Shown: in pieces, positions 32,091-41,303 of the stretch | How positions within the stretch are numbered: position 1 is the stretch's first letter | How the letters are laid out: each line of letters begins with the position of its first letter | Assembly (NCBI RefSeq): GCF_014836635.1 | Contig: NZ_JACSQL010000014.1 | Span: 57,461 to 121,460, forward strand | Direction of reading: 5' to 3' | Length of the DNA stretch: 64,000 nt | Origin: Paenibacillus gallinarum | GTDB lineage: Bacteria > Bacillota > Bacilli > Paenibacillales > Paenibacillaceae | Translations under genes and position numbers: made by a program | Notes under the pieces: model-generated | Seen by the model: the letters and a program-made list of their open reading frames with translations, nothing else | Database searches by the model: none | What the model was told of the DNA's origin: nothing

Positions 32091-35000
32091 ATGAAAATAC
32101 GCACTCGATTGCTTGTTGGCTTCAGTGCAATGATGGCGATCTTACTTGTGCTTACGATGATCAGTTTTAACGCTACCAACAACATGAAAAGCGAAATTGA
32201 TAATATGTATAACGATAGGTACATGAAGACTAGATTCACTTCTGGCGTACGTGCGGATGTAAACGATGTTGCATTCTATATTACGACAGCTATGATGAAT
32301 CCTGATGCGACCACATTACAATCGGCAACTGCAAAGATCAATGAAAAGCAGGCAAGCCTAAAAGATAATTTAGAGAAAATTGAGGAACGTGCAAATACAG
32401 CAGAGGAAATTAGTCTGCTTACTGATGTAAAAGATCAGATCCAAGAGTTTGAGAATTATACGGCTCGTGCTATGCAACTTCTGGAAGACCAGAAGATTGT
32501 AGAGTCCAACTCGTATCGCAACAACGCAGGGGCTACAATACAGCAGGATGCGCTGACGAGTCTAACCAAGCTGAATGAATATCAGGATTTATTGATCGAT
32601 CAGGAAATTATAGCAGCAAAAGATAAAATGAATAAAACGGTTCAATGGCTTGGCGGCTTTTTGGTAGCTGGTTTACTTATTGCTCTTGCTATTATACTTT
32701 GGGTCATTCCTAGTATCACAAAAGGATTAAGTACCGTTTCGATGATGATTCAGAGTTTTGGAAAAGGGAGATTCCGCACCATCCGAAGAATCAAAGTCAA
32801 AACGAAAGACGAAATTGGCCAGATCGCCCGTGTGTTTAAAGACATGGCTGAAGATCTGGAACAAAAGCAGTTATTGGAGCAAGAATATACAAGAGCACAA
32901 GAGGACCAAAACTGGCTTAATGGCAATATGGCTCGGATTACTGATTTACTGCGGGGCATAGGATCAACAGAACAAGTGTCCCAGTTGTTTATAAGTGAAT
33001 TTGCTCCTGTTATTGGAGTGAATTATGGTGCTGTGTATCTTCATGATGAGGATAAACATCCAGACGAGTTAAGATGTTATGGAGCTTATGCTTTTGATGG
33101 AGGAGAATCAAACAGTAAATCTACCTTCAAAATTGGAGAAGGACTTGTTGGACAAAGCGCACTTGATAAAAAAGTGATTGAACTTAGTGAAGCACCTGAT
33201 GGATATTTAAAAATTGGTTCGGGTCTTGGCCATTCCGCACCTGCCAGCATCCTCATTAGACCTATTTTATTTGAAGAGGAAATGCTTGGTGTAGTTGAGG
33301 TAGCTTCGTTTGAACCGCTAACTTACATGCAAAAGCAGCTGTTTGAGCAGCTAGTCAATAATATCGGCGTTATCATTAACAATATTAATCGTCGTATGCG
33401 TGTGGAAGAACTCTTACGTGAATCGCAGGCGCTGACAGAAGAACTTCAAATGCAATCCGAGGAACTCCAAACCCAACAAGAGGAACTGCGTCGTTCAAAC
33501 GAAAGTCTGGGAGAGCAAGCAGAAGAACTCAAACGTTCGGAAGAATTACTGCAACGTCAACAGGAAGAATTGGAGCATTTTAATACAGAACTTCTTGGTA
33601 AGACCAGAGCGCTCGAAGAGCAAGTACAGCAGGTAGAAGAGAAGAACGAACAGATAGAAATAACGAAACGTCAACTGGAGCAGCAAGCGATGCAGTTGTC
33701 TATTACGTCGAAATACAAATCGGAATTCCTTGCTAATATGTCCCATGAGCTTAGAACGCCGCTTAATAGTTTGCTTATTCTTTCTCAACTTCTAACAGAG
33801 AATAAAGATGGAAACCTGACTCCAAAACAAAAAGAGTATGCACAAACCATTTATATGTCAGGTGCTGATCTCTTGAAAATGATTGATGAAATTTTAGATT
33901 TATCTAAAGTAGAATCTGGGAAAATGGAAGTTAACCATGAAAAAGTTAATATCTCGGATCTACAGGGCTTCGTAGAACAAAACTTTGCACCTGTAGCGAT
34001 GAGCAAAAACCTGAAACTTCATTTTGAAACGGATGAGAATCTGCCATCGTCCTTTGTGTCAGATGGACATCGTGTGAAACAGATTTTACGTAATCTTTTA
34101 TCAAATGCTTTCAAATTTACCACTTCTGGTTCGATTACGGTCAATATGAAGCTAGCTGAAAGATCAGAACTGCCAGAATATTTTGATGTTGATATTCCTT
34201 ACATTTCGATGTCGGTAAAAGATACGGGTATTGGAATTGCGCAAGACAAAATTGATTTGGTCTTTGAAGCCTTCCAACAAGTGGATGGAACGACAAGCAG
34301 GAAATATGGAGGTACGGGACTGGGATTATCCATCAGCAGAGAGTTAGCTAAACTGCTCGGCGGGGAAATTAAGCTCTGTTCAGAAGAAGGAGAAGGAAGC
34401 ACCTTTACTCTGTTCTTGCCTCTTCTTAAAGAAGATGCCGTGAAACTTAATGGAGCGGTGAATGAGTATAAAGAATCAGCTGCAACTCATGAAAGTTTTG
34501 TTAAGCAAGATAGAGTTATTTATGATAAACCAATGACCATTCCTTCTAGTCCGCCTAAAGTATTATCTTCCTCGTCCGTAGCTGTTGTTAACAACATTAA
34601 AGATGACCGAGAAGATATTCAAAACGGGGACCGCGTGATGTTGGTTATCGAAGATGACCCGAAATTCGCTAATATTTTGCTCGACATGACAAGGCAACGC
34701 GATTTTAAAGCACTTGTTGCTTTGCAAGGAGACGTGGGTCTTGAGATGGCGAAGCGCTATTTGCCAGACGCGATTATTCTTGATATTCAGCTTCCTGTGA
34801 TGGATGGTTGGGGTGTCTTGAATGAATTGAAGGCAAACCTGTCTACTCGTCATATTCCGGTGCATGTGATTTCTGTAATGGATGAAATTAAACAGGGACT
34901 TATGATGGGTGCTATTGCTTATCTGAAAAAACCATCTAACCGGGAATCATTGGATCAGGCTTTTGCTCATATTGAATCTTATATAGATAAATCATTGAAA

Positions 35001-35801
35001 CGTCTTCTCATTGTAGAGGATGATGAGATACAGCGTAATGCAATTATTGAACTCATCGGCCATGATGATGTAGCCATAACGGCAGTTTCCACAGGGAAAG
35101 AAGCGATTGAGGAACTGCGCAAAGTGAGATATGACTGCATGGTACTTGACCTCATGTTGACGGATATAACAGGATTTGAACTATTGGATCAGATTCGTGA
35201 TGATGCACAGCTGAATGATCTGCCTATCATTATTTACACAGGCAAGGAACTGGATAGTAAAGAAGAGATGAAACTTCGTAAGTACGCTGAATCCATTATT
35301 ATTAAGGATGTTAAATCTCCAGAACGTTTGCTTGATGAGACTACATTGTTCTTACACCGGGTAGAGGCAAACTTGCCGGAAGACAAGAGAAAGATTTTGC
35401 AAAATCTTTATAATAAAGAAACTTTATTTGAAGGCAAGCGAATTTTGTTAGTTGATGATGATATTCGTAATGTATTTGCTTTATCGAGTGTACTGGAAAG
35501 CTACCGTATGGATGTAACTTTTGCCGAGAATGGAAGAGAAGCGATAGAGCTTCTTGAAAAGAATCGGAATTATGATCTTGTCTTGATGGATATGATGATG
35601 CCGGAGATGGATGGATATGAGGCGATGACCCGAATTAGGCAAATGCCTGAGTTTGAAAAATTGCCAATTATTGCTTTGACAGCGAAGGCAATGAAGGACG
35701 ATCGAGGTAAATGTATAGAGGCAGGAGCCTCAGATTATGTGAAAAAACCGATACAAACGGATCAACTTTTATCTCTAATGCGAGTATGGTTGTATTCGTA
35801 A
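32091..35801 (+). CDS. Hybrid sensor histidine kinase with three receivers (RsbK-like)
   Basis: 1236 residues. TM1 at about 8-25, an extracytoplasmic helical sensor to ~184, TM2 ~185-207, HAMP ~208-265, GAF ~297-430, a Glu/Gln-rich coiled coil ~432-540, HisKA with H552 (MSHELRTPLN), and a HATPase domain (NLLSNAFKFT, DTGIGI, GTGLGLS) to about 780. Three receiver domains follow with acceptors D898 (ILDIQLPVMDG), D1020 (VLDLMLTDITG) and D1167 (LMDMMMPEMDG). It lies in an operon with an RsbY-like phosphatase and a CheR-like protein, as B. cereus RsbK does, although RsbK has a simpler tail. The stimulus is unknown. Confidence 0.88.
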   Translation: MKIRTRLLVGFSAMMAILLVLTMISFNATNNMKSEIDNMYNDRYMKTRFTSGVRADVNDVAFYITTAMMNPDATTLQSATAKINEKQASLKDNLEKIEERANTAEEISLLTDVKDQIQEFENYTARAMQLLEDQKIVESNSYRNNAGATIQQDALTSLTKLNEYQDLLIDQEIIAAKDKMNKTVQWLGGFLVAGLLIALAIILWVIPSITKGLSTVSMMIQSFGKGRFRTIRRIKVKTKDEIGQIARVFKDMAEDLEQKQLLEQEYTRAQEDQNWLNGNMARITDLLRGIGSTEQVSQLFISEFAPVIGVNYGAVYLHDEDKHPDELRCYGAYAFDGGESNSKSTFKIGEGLVGQSALDKKVIELSEAPDGYLKIGSGLGHSAPASILIRPILFEEEMLGVVEVASFEPLTYMQKQLFEQLVNNIGVIINNINRRMRVEELLRESQALTEELQMQSEELQTQQEELRRSNESLGEQAEELKRSEELLQRQQEELEHFNTELLGKTRALEEQVQQVEEKNEQIEITKRQLEQQAMQLSITSKYKSEFLANMSHELRTPLNSLLILSQLLTENKDGNLTPKQKEYAQTIYMSGADLLKMIDEILDLSKVESGKMEVNHEKVNISDLQGFVEQNFAPVAMSKNLKLHFETDENLPSSFVSDGHRVKQILRNLLSNAFKFTTSGSITVNMKLAERSELPEYFDVDIPYISMSVKDTGIGIAQDKIDLVFEAFQQVDGTTSRKYGGTGLGLSISRELAKLLGGEIKLCSEEGEGSTFTLFLPLLKEDAVKLNGAVNEYKESAATHESFVKQDRVIYDKPMTIPSSPPKVLSSSSVAVVNNIKDDREDIQNGDRVMLVIEDDPKFANILLDMTRQRDFKALVALQGDVGLEMAKRYLPDAIILDIQLPVMDGWGVLNELKANLSTRHIPVHVISVMDEIKQGLMMGAIAYLKKPSNRESLDQAFAHIESYIDKSLKRLLIVEDDEIQRNAIIELIGHDDVAITAVSTGKEAIEELRKVRYDCMVLDLMLTDITGFELLDQIRDDAQLNDLPIIIYTGKELDSKEEMKLRKYAESIIIKDVKSPERLLDETTLFLHRVEANLPEDKRKILQNLYNKETLFEGKRILLVDDDIRNVFALSSVLESYRMDVTFAENGREAIELLEKNRNYDLVLMDMMMPEMDGYEAMTRIRQMPEFEKLPIIALTAKAMKDDRGKCIEAGASDYVKKPIQTDQLLSLMRVWLYS

Positions 35802-35898
35802 GCTTGAAAAGTGGGTATAAGAGTTAGAACCCTTATTTATGAGAATAGAACTCGAAACTATATTTTTGGAAGTATAAAGTAAGGAAGTGGACTAATCT

Positions 35899-36771
35899 AT
35901 GTCAACTGGGGAAACGACAATTTCAGAAGGATCTTTCGATGAGAAACCTGTACAGGAAGAGAGGGAGCAAATCGAGATCGATTTGCTTCTAGAAGGGATT
36001 CATCGTTTTTATGGGTATGATTTTCGAAACTATGCTATGCCTTCGCTGAGAAGAAGGATTCTACACCATGTAGATACAGAACATATGAATTCAATTTCTG
36101 AGCTTCAACATAAGGTACTGCATGAACGTGCTGCATTTAAGAAATTGGTGCAAAGTTTGTCCATTCCAGTTACGGAAATGTTTCGTGACCCCAGCTTGTT
36201 CAAGATGTTCCGTGAGAAGGTAGTTCCGCTGCTTAGAACATATCCTTATATTCGGATTTGGCATGCCGGCTGTTCTACGGGAGAAGAAGTTTATTCTATG
36301 GCAATTCTATTGCACGAAGAGGGGCTTTACGAGAAGTCTCGAATCTATGCCACAGACATGAATGAACGCTCCCTTCAGCAGGCCAAAGAAGGCGTATATG
36401 GAATTGAAAAAATGAAGTTGTATACGAAAAATTATATGGAAGCAGGGGGGACCCGTGCTTTCTCTGAATATTATACGGCCCGTTATAATTCGGTCATGCT
36501 TCATCCTTATTTACGAAAGAATATTATTTTTGCTGAACATAATCTGGCAACGGATCGTTCTTTTAACGAATTTAACGTTATATTCTGTAGAAATGTGATG
36601 ATTTATTTTAATGACGAATTACGGCGTCATGTACACGGTTTGTTTCATGAAAGTTTGAGTCGCCTTGGCGTACTGGTACTCGGATCTAAAGAATCGATAC
36701 ACTTTTCTGGTTATAGTGAAGATTATGAACCGATGGATCGGGTTGAAAAAATATATCGTAAGTTGAAGTAG
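35899..36771 (+). CDS. CheR-type protein methyltransferase (RsbM-like)
   Basis: 290 residues. An N-terminal all-alpha CheR domain (FYGYDFRNYAMPSLRRRI) is followed by the SAM-binding domain with IRIWHAGCSTGEEVYSMAILL, YATDMNERSLQQAKEG and VIFCRNVMIYFNDE. CheR enzymes methylate glutamates of signalling proteins; here no chemoreceptors are nearby, and in B. cereus the related RsbM methylates the hybrid kinase RsbK to damp SigB activation. The same role is inferred here. No CheB-like methylesterase is seen in the window. RBS AAGGAAG; lies between two hybrid kinases in one orientation. Confidence 0.87.
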   Translation: MSTGETTISEGSFDEKPVQEEREQIEIDLLLEGIHRFYGYDFRNYAMPSLRRRILHHVDTEHMNSISELQHKVLHERAAFKKLVQSLSIPVTEMFRDPSLFKMFREKVVPLLRTYPYIRIWHAGCSTGEEVYSMAILLHEEGLYEKSRIYATDMNERSLQQAKEGVYGIEKMKLYTKNYMEAGGTRAFSEYYTARYNSVMLHPYLRKNIIFAEHNLATDRSFNEFNVIFCRNVMIYFNDELRRHVHGLFHESLSRLGVLVLGSKESIHFSGYSEDYEPMDRVEKIYRKLK

Positions 36772-36788
36772 TAAGGGGGACCATGGCT

Positions 36789-38444
36789 ATGGGGATGAAA
36801 GAGCCGATTCATATTTTACTTGTCGATGACCGTCCAGAGAACCTGCTAGCTCTTGAGGCAGTCCTCGAAAGTGAGCAATATGTTCTCGTTAAAGCGACTT
36901 CAGGTGAAGAAGCGCTTAGATGTCTGCTGAAGTATGACTTTGCAGTCATTGTTCTGGATGTGCAGATGCCTGGTCTAGATGGAATAGAGACAGCCAAATT
37001 AATCAAGGCTAGAGATAAAACGAAAGATATACCTATCATTTTTATTTCAGCAAACAGTAAAGAGGCAGAGCATCTTTTTGCTGGTTATTCTGCAGGTGCG
37101 ATTGATTACATGGTAAAGCCTTTTATTCCTCAAATCTTGAAATCCAAAATTGAGGGATTCGTGGATATGTACTTATCCAACAAACGCCTCAAAATTCAGT
37201 CCATGCTCTTGCAACAAAAAACAATGGAGCTGGAACGGATTAATCAAGAGCTAGTTCAGGCTAAAGAAGCAGCAGAAATTGCAGTGCAAGCCAAAACAGA
37301 GTTTTTGGCAATGATGAGTCATGAAATCAGAACACCGATGAATGGTGTCATCGGAATGATTGATCTACTCATGGAAACAGAGTTACAAGAGGAACAAAAA
37401 GAATATACCGAAATCATTCGTAACAGTGCAGATGCCTTGGTCATTATCATTAATGATATTTTGGATTTCACCAAAATGGAATCAGGGAAGATGGAACTTG
37501 AACAACAACCATTTGAATTATCTTCTTGTATTAAAGAAATTTATAATTTATTTCAGATGGAAGCTTCCAAGAAGAAATTGGAACTCGTTTATTTCATTGA
37601 TGAGGCTATCCCGAGCGTTCTCTACGGAGACATGTCCCGACTTCGACAAATTCTTACGAACTTGATTGCCAATTCTATTAAGTTTACAGAGCATGGCGGG
37701 GTATATTTAATGGCTTCCCTTAAGGAGTTTGACCAGTGCCGTTATGTACTAGAATTCACGATTAAGGATACAGGGATTGGCATAGCGCCTGAGAAAGCCG
37801 ATCATCTGTTTAAGCCTTTTTCCCAGCTTGATTCATCCATGACACGGAAATATGGTGGCACAGGCCTGGGTCTTGCCATATGCAAAAATCTAGTGGATAT
37901 GATGGGAGGATCAATCCGAGTAGATACGGAGGAAGAACGAGGTGCTACCTTTGTATTTACGGTGAATATGCTTCCTTATAATCAATTGTTGGAAGATGAA
38001 GAGCTTCCTGTTTTCGCAGAACGTCCTGATGAAGAGGCTGATTCTCAAGCAACTATTCTTGTTGTGGATGATCATCCGATTAATCAGAAATTAATGACTA
38101 GCATGCTGAAGAAACTTGGACTGTCTTCGGATATTGCCGAGGATGGGAGTCAGGCATTGGAGATGGCGTTAACGAATTCATATGATCTCATTTTCATGGA
38201 CTTGCAGATGCCGATTATGGACGGACTTGAATGTACTCGTCGGATTAGATCTGAGCTTGGACATAGACCTCAACCTGTGATTATCGCAATGACTGCTAAT
38301 GTAATGGATGGAATAAAAGATCGGTGTATTTTGGAAGGAATGAATGGTTACATTAGTAAACCTGTCAAAATGTCAAATGTGAAACAAAAAATAAGTGAGT
38401 TTCGTCAGACATATAATACTTCCAGAGCAACCTCCATACTTTAA
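36789..38444 (+). CDS. Soluble hybrid histidine kinase, receiver-HisKA-HATPase-receiver
   Basis: About 552 residues without membrane helices. Receiver 1 (acceptor D57 in IVLDVQMPGLDG) is joined by a helix (~125-170) to HisKA with H178 in MMSHEIRTPMNG, a HATPase domain (NLIANSIKFT, DTGIGIAP, GTGLGLAI), and a C-terminal receiver (acceptor D471 in FMDLQMPIMDG). ATG codons at 36783, 36789 and 36795 are all in frame; AAGGGGG at 36773-36779 is 3, 9 and 15 bases away, so 36789 is preferred. Receiving phosphate at both ends suggests it relays or integrates signals between the large hybrid kinase and the SigB switch. This component is additional to the known RsbK/RsbM/RsbY set. Confidence 0.86.
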   Translation: MGMKEPIHILLVDDRPENLLALEAVLESEQYVLVKATSGEEALRCLLKYDFAVIVLDVQMPGLDGIETAKLIKARDKTKDIPIIFISANSKEAEHLFAGYSAGAIDYMVKPFIPQILKSKIEGFVDMYLSNKRLKIQSMLLQQKTMELERINQELVQAKEAAEIAVQAKTEFLAMMSHEIRTPMNGVIGMIDLLMETELQEEQKEYTEIIRNSADALVIIINDILDFTKMESGKMELEQQPFELSSCIKEIYNLFQMEASKKKLELVYFIDEAIPSVLYGDMSRLRQILTNLIANSIKFTEHGGVYLMASLKEFDQCRYVLEFTIKDTGIGIAPEKADHLFKPFSQLDSSMTRKYGGTGLGLAICKNLVDMMGGSIRVDTEEERGATFVFTVNMLPYNQLLEDEELPVFAERPDEEADSQATILVVDDHPINQKLMTSMLKKLGLSSDIAEDGSQALEMALTNSYDLIFMDLQMPIMDGLECTRRIRSELGHRPQPVIIAMTANVMDGIKDRCILEGMNGYISKPVKMSNVKQKISEFRQTYNTSRATSIL

Positions 38445-38468
38445 AGAAAAGAATGGAAAATAAAAAGT

Positions 38469-38494
38469 GTTTCATATCGTATACCTGAGGTTAA
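38469..38494 (+). promoter_or_regulatory. SigB-like promoter of rsbV-rsbW-sigB
   Basis: GTTTCA (38469-38474), 14-base spacer, GGTTAA (38489-38494), 40 bases before the rsbV start. SigB autoregulation from a promoter just before rsbV is the rule in Bacillus, which supports the assignment. Confidence 0.65.
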
Positions 38495-38534
38495 TTCAAT
38501 ATAGATAACATTTTTATCGGGAGAGAGATGTCTA

Positions 38535-38873
38535 ATGAATACAAACAAAAATGAAAAGTTTAATGTAAGTACGGAAACGGTAGACAATGCTAATAAGGTT
38601 TATCTGAGCGGAGAACTTGATCTCTCCGTTGCACCTGATTTCCGCAATACAATGGAACCACTCGTGGGGGACACTGAAAAGAACTTAATCGTAAATCTGA
38701 AAGATCTGAAATACATTGATAGTACAGGAATTGGTATCTTGCTATCGATCCTGAAAGTAAGACATGGTCAGAATACGAATTTTATAGTAGAAGAAGTGCC
38801 AGCAAATATTCAAAAATTATTTGATATGACCGGTATCTCGAAATTTTTTGTCTCACAGGAGAATACCCAATAG
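38535..38873 (+). CDS. rsbV: Anti-sigma factor antagonist (STAS domain)
   Basis: 112 residues, one STAS domain. The phosphorylated serine is S63 in YIDSTGIGIL. When unphosphorylated, RsbV binds RsbW and frees SigB. RBS GGGAGAGAG. First gene of the rsbV-rsbW-sigB unit; partner phosphatase is most likely the RsbY-like protein at 30914. Confidence 0.92.
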   Translation: MNTNKNEKFNVSTETVDNANKVYLSGELDLSVAPDFRNTMEPLVGDTEKNLIVNLKDLKYIDSTGIGILLSILKVRHGQNTNFIVEEVPANIQKLFDMTGISKFFVSQENTQ

Positions 38874-38891
38874 GAAAGGAACGAAGGTAAA

Positions 38892-39344
38892 ATGAAAGCA
38901 GAATCACAAAGTGTAAAACTGAATTTGCCGGCGACAGCCGACTTTGTTGATATTGTTAGGCTTAATCTGTACGGAATTGCATCTAAAATGGGTTTTTCCT
39001 ATGAAGAGATCGAGGATATGAAAGTTGCTGTCTCCGAAGCATGCAATAATTCCGTGCTTTATGCCTACGGTGAGGAAAATGGAGTTGTAGAAGTTATTTT
39101 TAATTTTGACGATTCTGAACTTGCTATTACGGTCAAAGATGAAGGGGAGAGCTTTGAACGTGTTGAGCAAAGAGAAGGAGTCGCTACACTGCATGACAAA
39201 GATTTGAATGAAGTTCAAATCGGTGGCCTAGGCTTTTATCTCATGCAGGCTCTTATGGATGACGTAAATGTAACAAGTGAAACTGGTAAAGGAACTGAGG
39301 TTGTACTGACCAAACGCCTCAATAAAAGCGAGGAAACGGTATGA
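38892..39344 (+). CDS. rsbW: Anti-sigma B factor and RsbV serine kinase
   Basis: 150 residues, GHKL ATPase fold: KVAVSEACNNSVLYAYG (N box), VKDEGESFE and GGLGFYLMQALMDDV. It both sequesters SigB and phosphorylates RsbV. The stop overlaps the sigB start (ATGA at 39341-39344), indicating translational coupling that keeps the two proteins balanced. Confidence 0.93.
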   Translation: MKAESQSVKLNLPATADFVDIVRLNLYGIASKMGFSYEEIEDMKVAVSEACNNSVLYAYGEENGVVEVIFNFDDSELAITVKDEGESFERVEQREGVATLHDKDLNEVQIGGLGFYLMQALMDDVNVTSETGKGTEVVLTKRLNKSEETV

Positions 39345-40114
39345 CTGAACGGTCGACTCCCCAAGAGTCTATGGATGAAGCAGTAGGGTTAATTTGGGAA
39401 TATCAACAAACCAAAGATAACGAAATTGCCACCGTACTGATTAAGAAATACGAGCCTATGGTCAAAATGGCTGCTGGGAAAATATCCAGGAATAGGCCGG
39501 ATTTATATGAAGATTTGTATCAAACTGGTCAAATGGCGCTCGTTAGGTTACTCAGTCAATATGATATATCCTTGGGGATCCCTTTCGAGCCTTATGCTAT
39601 GAAAAGCATGATTGGACATATGAAAAACTACCTTCGTGATAAATCTTGGTACATACAAGTGCCGCGTCGGATCAAAGAAAAAGGTGCGCTGGTACAGCAC
39701 GCCATTGATGATTTGACGATGAAACTTGAACGTTCGCCTGATGTGAAAGAAATTGCGAGTTATCTGGACCTCACCGTTGAAGAAACAGTAGAGGTGCTTG
39801 CAGGTCGTGAGTCTTATCATTATGTTTCACTGGATTCGCCGTTATCACAAGATGAGAGTACAGCTACTCTTGGTGAACTGATTAGTTCGGATGTGAATGA
39901 CTATGATTCGGTAGAGAAACGAATGGATCTTCAGCAAGCGATGAACCAATTGAAGGAACAAGAACAGAAAGTACTGCTGCTCGCGTTCCAAGATGGACAG
40001 TCGCAAAGAGCTATTGCTCAGAAATTAGGGGTTTCCCAAATGAGCGTATCTCGTATTCAGAAGAGAGCTACGGAAAAATTAAAACAGATTATGTCGCAAT
40101 CATCTTCTTTTTAA
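39341..40114 (+). CDS. sigB: General stress sigma factor SigB
   Basis: 257-residue sigma-70 family protein without region 1. Region 2 (DLYEDLYQTGQMALVRLLSQYD, then YAMKSMIGHMKNYLRD), region 3 (VPRRIKEKGALVQHAIDDLT) and region 4 (LLLAFQDGQSQRAIAQKLGVSQMSVSRIQKRATEKL) are all present. The context directly after rsbV/rsbW identifies it as SigB rather than SigF or SigG. Followed by a strong terminator. Confidence 0.93.
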   Translation: MTERSTPQESMDEAVGLIWEYQQTKDNEIATVLIKKYEPMVKMAAGKISRNRPDLYEDLYQTGQMALVRLLSQYDISLGIPFEPYAMKSMIGHMKNYLRDKSWYIQVPRRIKEKGALVQHAIDDLTMKLERSPDVKEIASYLDLTVEETVEVLAGRESYHYVSLDSPLSQDESTATLGELISSDVNDYDSVEKRMDLQQAMNQLKEQEQKVLLLAFQDGQSQRAIAQKLGVSQMSVSRIQKRATEKLKQIMSQSSSF

Positions 40115-40141
40115 CTTATCAAATTGCTTACGTAAGCTTGG

Positions 40142-40183
40142 AAGCATGCCTGCATTTCCATCGGAATGCGCGCATGCTTTTTT
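40142..40183 (+). terminator. Terminator of the sigB operon
   Basis: Stem AGCATGC-GCATTTCC / GGAATGC-GCATGCT with small internal loop, then T7. Confidence 0.92.
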
Positions 40184-40217
40184 TATTGCAATGACATAAA
40201 GGAAGGGAGGGGCTTTT

Positions 40218-41213
40218 TTGGAAGAATACGATATTAAGGAAATGGGTCATGATTTGAAGATCTTTGATCACTTTCAGTGGAGAAATTATAATGTAACTGA
40301 CCTTGGATGCAAGGAACTAAAGGAACTTCGTGATATCTTGCCTGGAGCTACAGAGTGGCTTAGTAAATTACCTGATTTGGAAACGAATTATATATCAGCT
40401 CGTACGGTAGCTGGAGGGAAACAGGTATTATTCGGTTCTATTCTGTATACCATTAAAAAAGATATCGGGGAAGAAGGCATAGAAAGCCAATTTTACTTCT
40501 ATGTTGAACCTGGAACGCTGGTTACCTTAAATATAGATGAAGGCACTAGACAGATGCTCTATTCAAAAGAAAGATTAATGGTATTGTCAAAAGCTGACGA
40601 TGCGGTATCGGGCTTATTTATCATGGCGCGTACGCTGCTGCATTATTTTCATATCGGTATGGATGAATTTGAACTTAATCTTCGTAAGTTGGAAAAAAGT
40701 ATGGAAGAAAAGAATGCCCGGACATTAATGGATAAAATCTTGAATGCGCGTTTTGAATTGTTGTTTTGGAGTAATCAGTTTATTTCTTTTCAAGAATTAA
40801 TGTATGCAGCTAATGAAGCCTTTTATGAGCTGGATTTGGAAAAGAGATTGACGTATAAGAAGCTTTACTACCGAATGAAACGCATGGATAGTTTGTTTAA
40901 ACACTACGAAAAAGAGATTGATACACTCATTTCCATTGATGATGCTTCATCTTCGATTCGAGGAAATGATATTATGAAGACGTTGACTATTGTCACCTCC
41001 GTGTTTACTCCAGCTACTGCGGTAGGTGCCATTTGGGGAATGAACTTTGAGAACTTACCATGGATTACGACGTCATGGGGATTTACCGTGACAATTACTG
41101 TTACTTTGCTCAGTATGGTAAGCATGTACTTATGGATGTACTTTAAGGGTTGGACAGGTGATATTCTAAAAATCAAAACCGGAAAGGTTCAAAAAAAGAA
41201 GAACCAGGAATGA
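40218..41213 (+). CDS. CorA-family divalent cation transporter
   Basis: 331 residues, TTG start with GGGAGGGG upstream. A soluble N-terminal domain is followed by a long helix (about 160-270, the stalk) and two C-terminal helices; the pore signature GMN is in AIWGMNFENLPW and the C-terminus is basic (KVQKKKNQE). CorA proteins carry Mg, Co or Zn. It follows the sigB terminator, and I see no separate strong promoter in the short gap, so some read-through may be needed. Confidence 0.88.
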   Translation: MEEYDIKEMGHDLKIFDHFQWRNYNVTDLGCKELKELRDILPGATEWLSKLPDLETNYISARTVAGGKQVLFGSILYTIKKDIGEEGIESQFYFYVEPGTLVTLNIDEGTRQMLYSKERLMVLSKADDAVSGLFIMARTLLHYFHIGMDEFELNLRKLEKSMEEKNARTLMDKILNARFELLFWSNQFISFQELMYAANEAFYELDLEKRLTYKKLYYRMKRMDSLFKHYEKEIDTLISIDDASSSIRGNDIMKTLTIVTSVFTPATAVGAIWGMNFENLPWITTSWGFTVTITVTLLSMVSMYLWMYFKGWTGDILKIKTGKVQKKKNQE

Positions 41214-41221
41214 AATTTAAA

Positions 41222-41266
41222 AAGCCTTATAATTATCCTTTGGAAGGTAATTAATAAGGCTTCTTT
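41222..41266 (+). terminator. Convergent terminator
   Basis: Imperfect long stem AAGCCTTAT-AATTA-CCTT / AAGG-TAATT-ATAAGGCTT between the convergent CorA and DUF5665 genes. Confidence 0.8.
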
Positions 41267-41303
41267 CAATTATATGAATTATTTTCGGGATCATAGAAGA
41301 TGA

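Noticed and set aside
35802..35898. GGGTAT near 35823 as a SigB -10 before the methyltransferase gene
   Set aside because: No GTTT-type -35 lies at 12-15 bases upstream; the nearest GTTGTA is 18 bases away.
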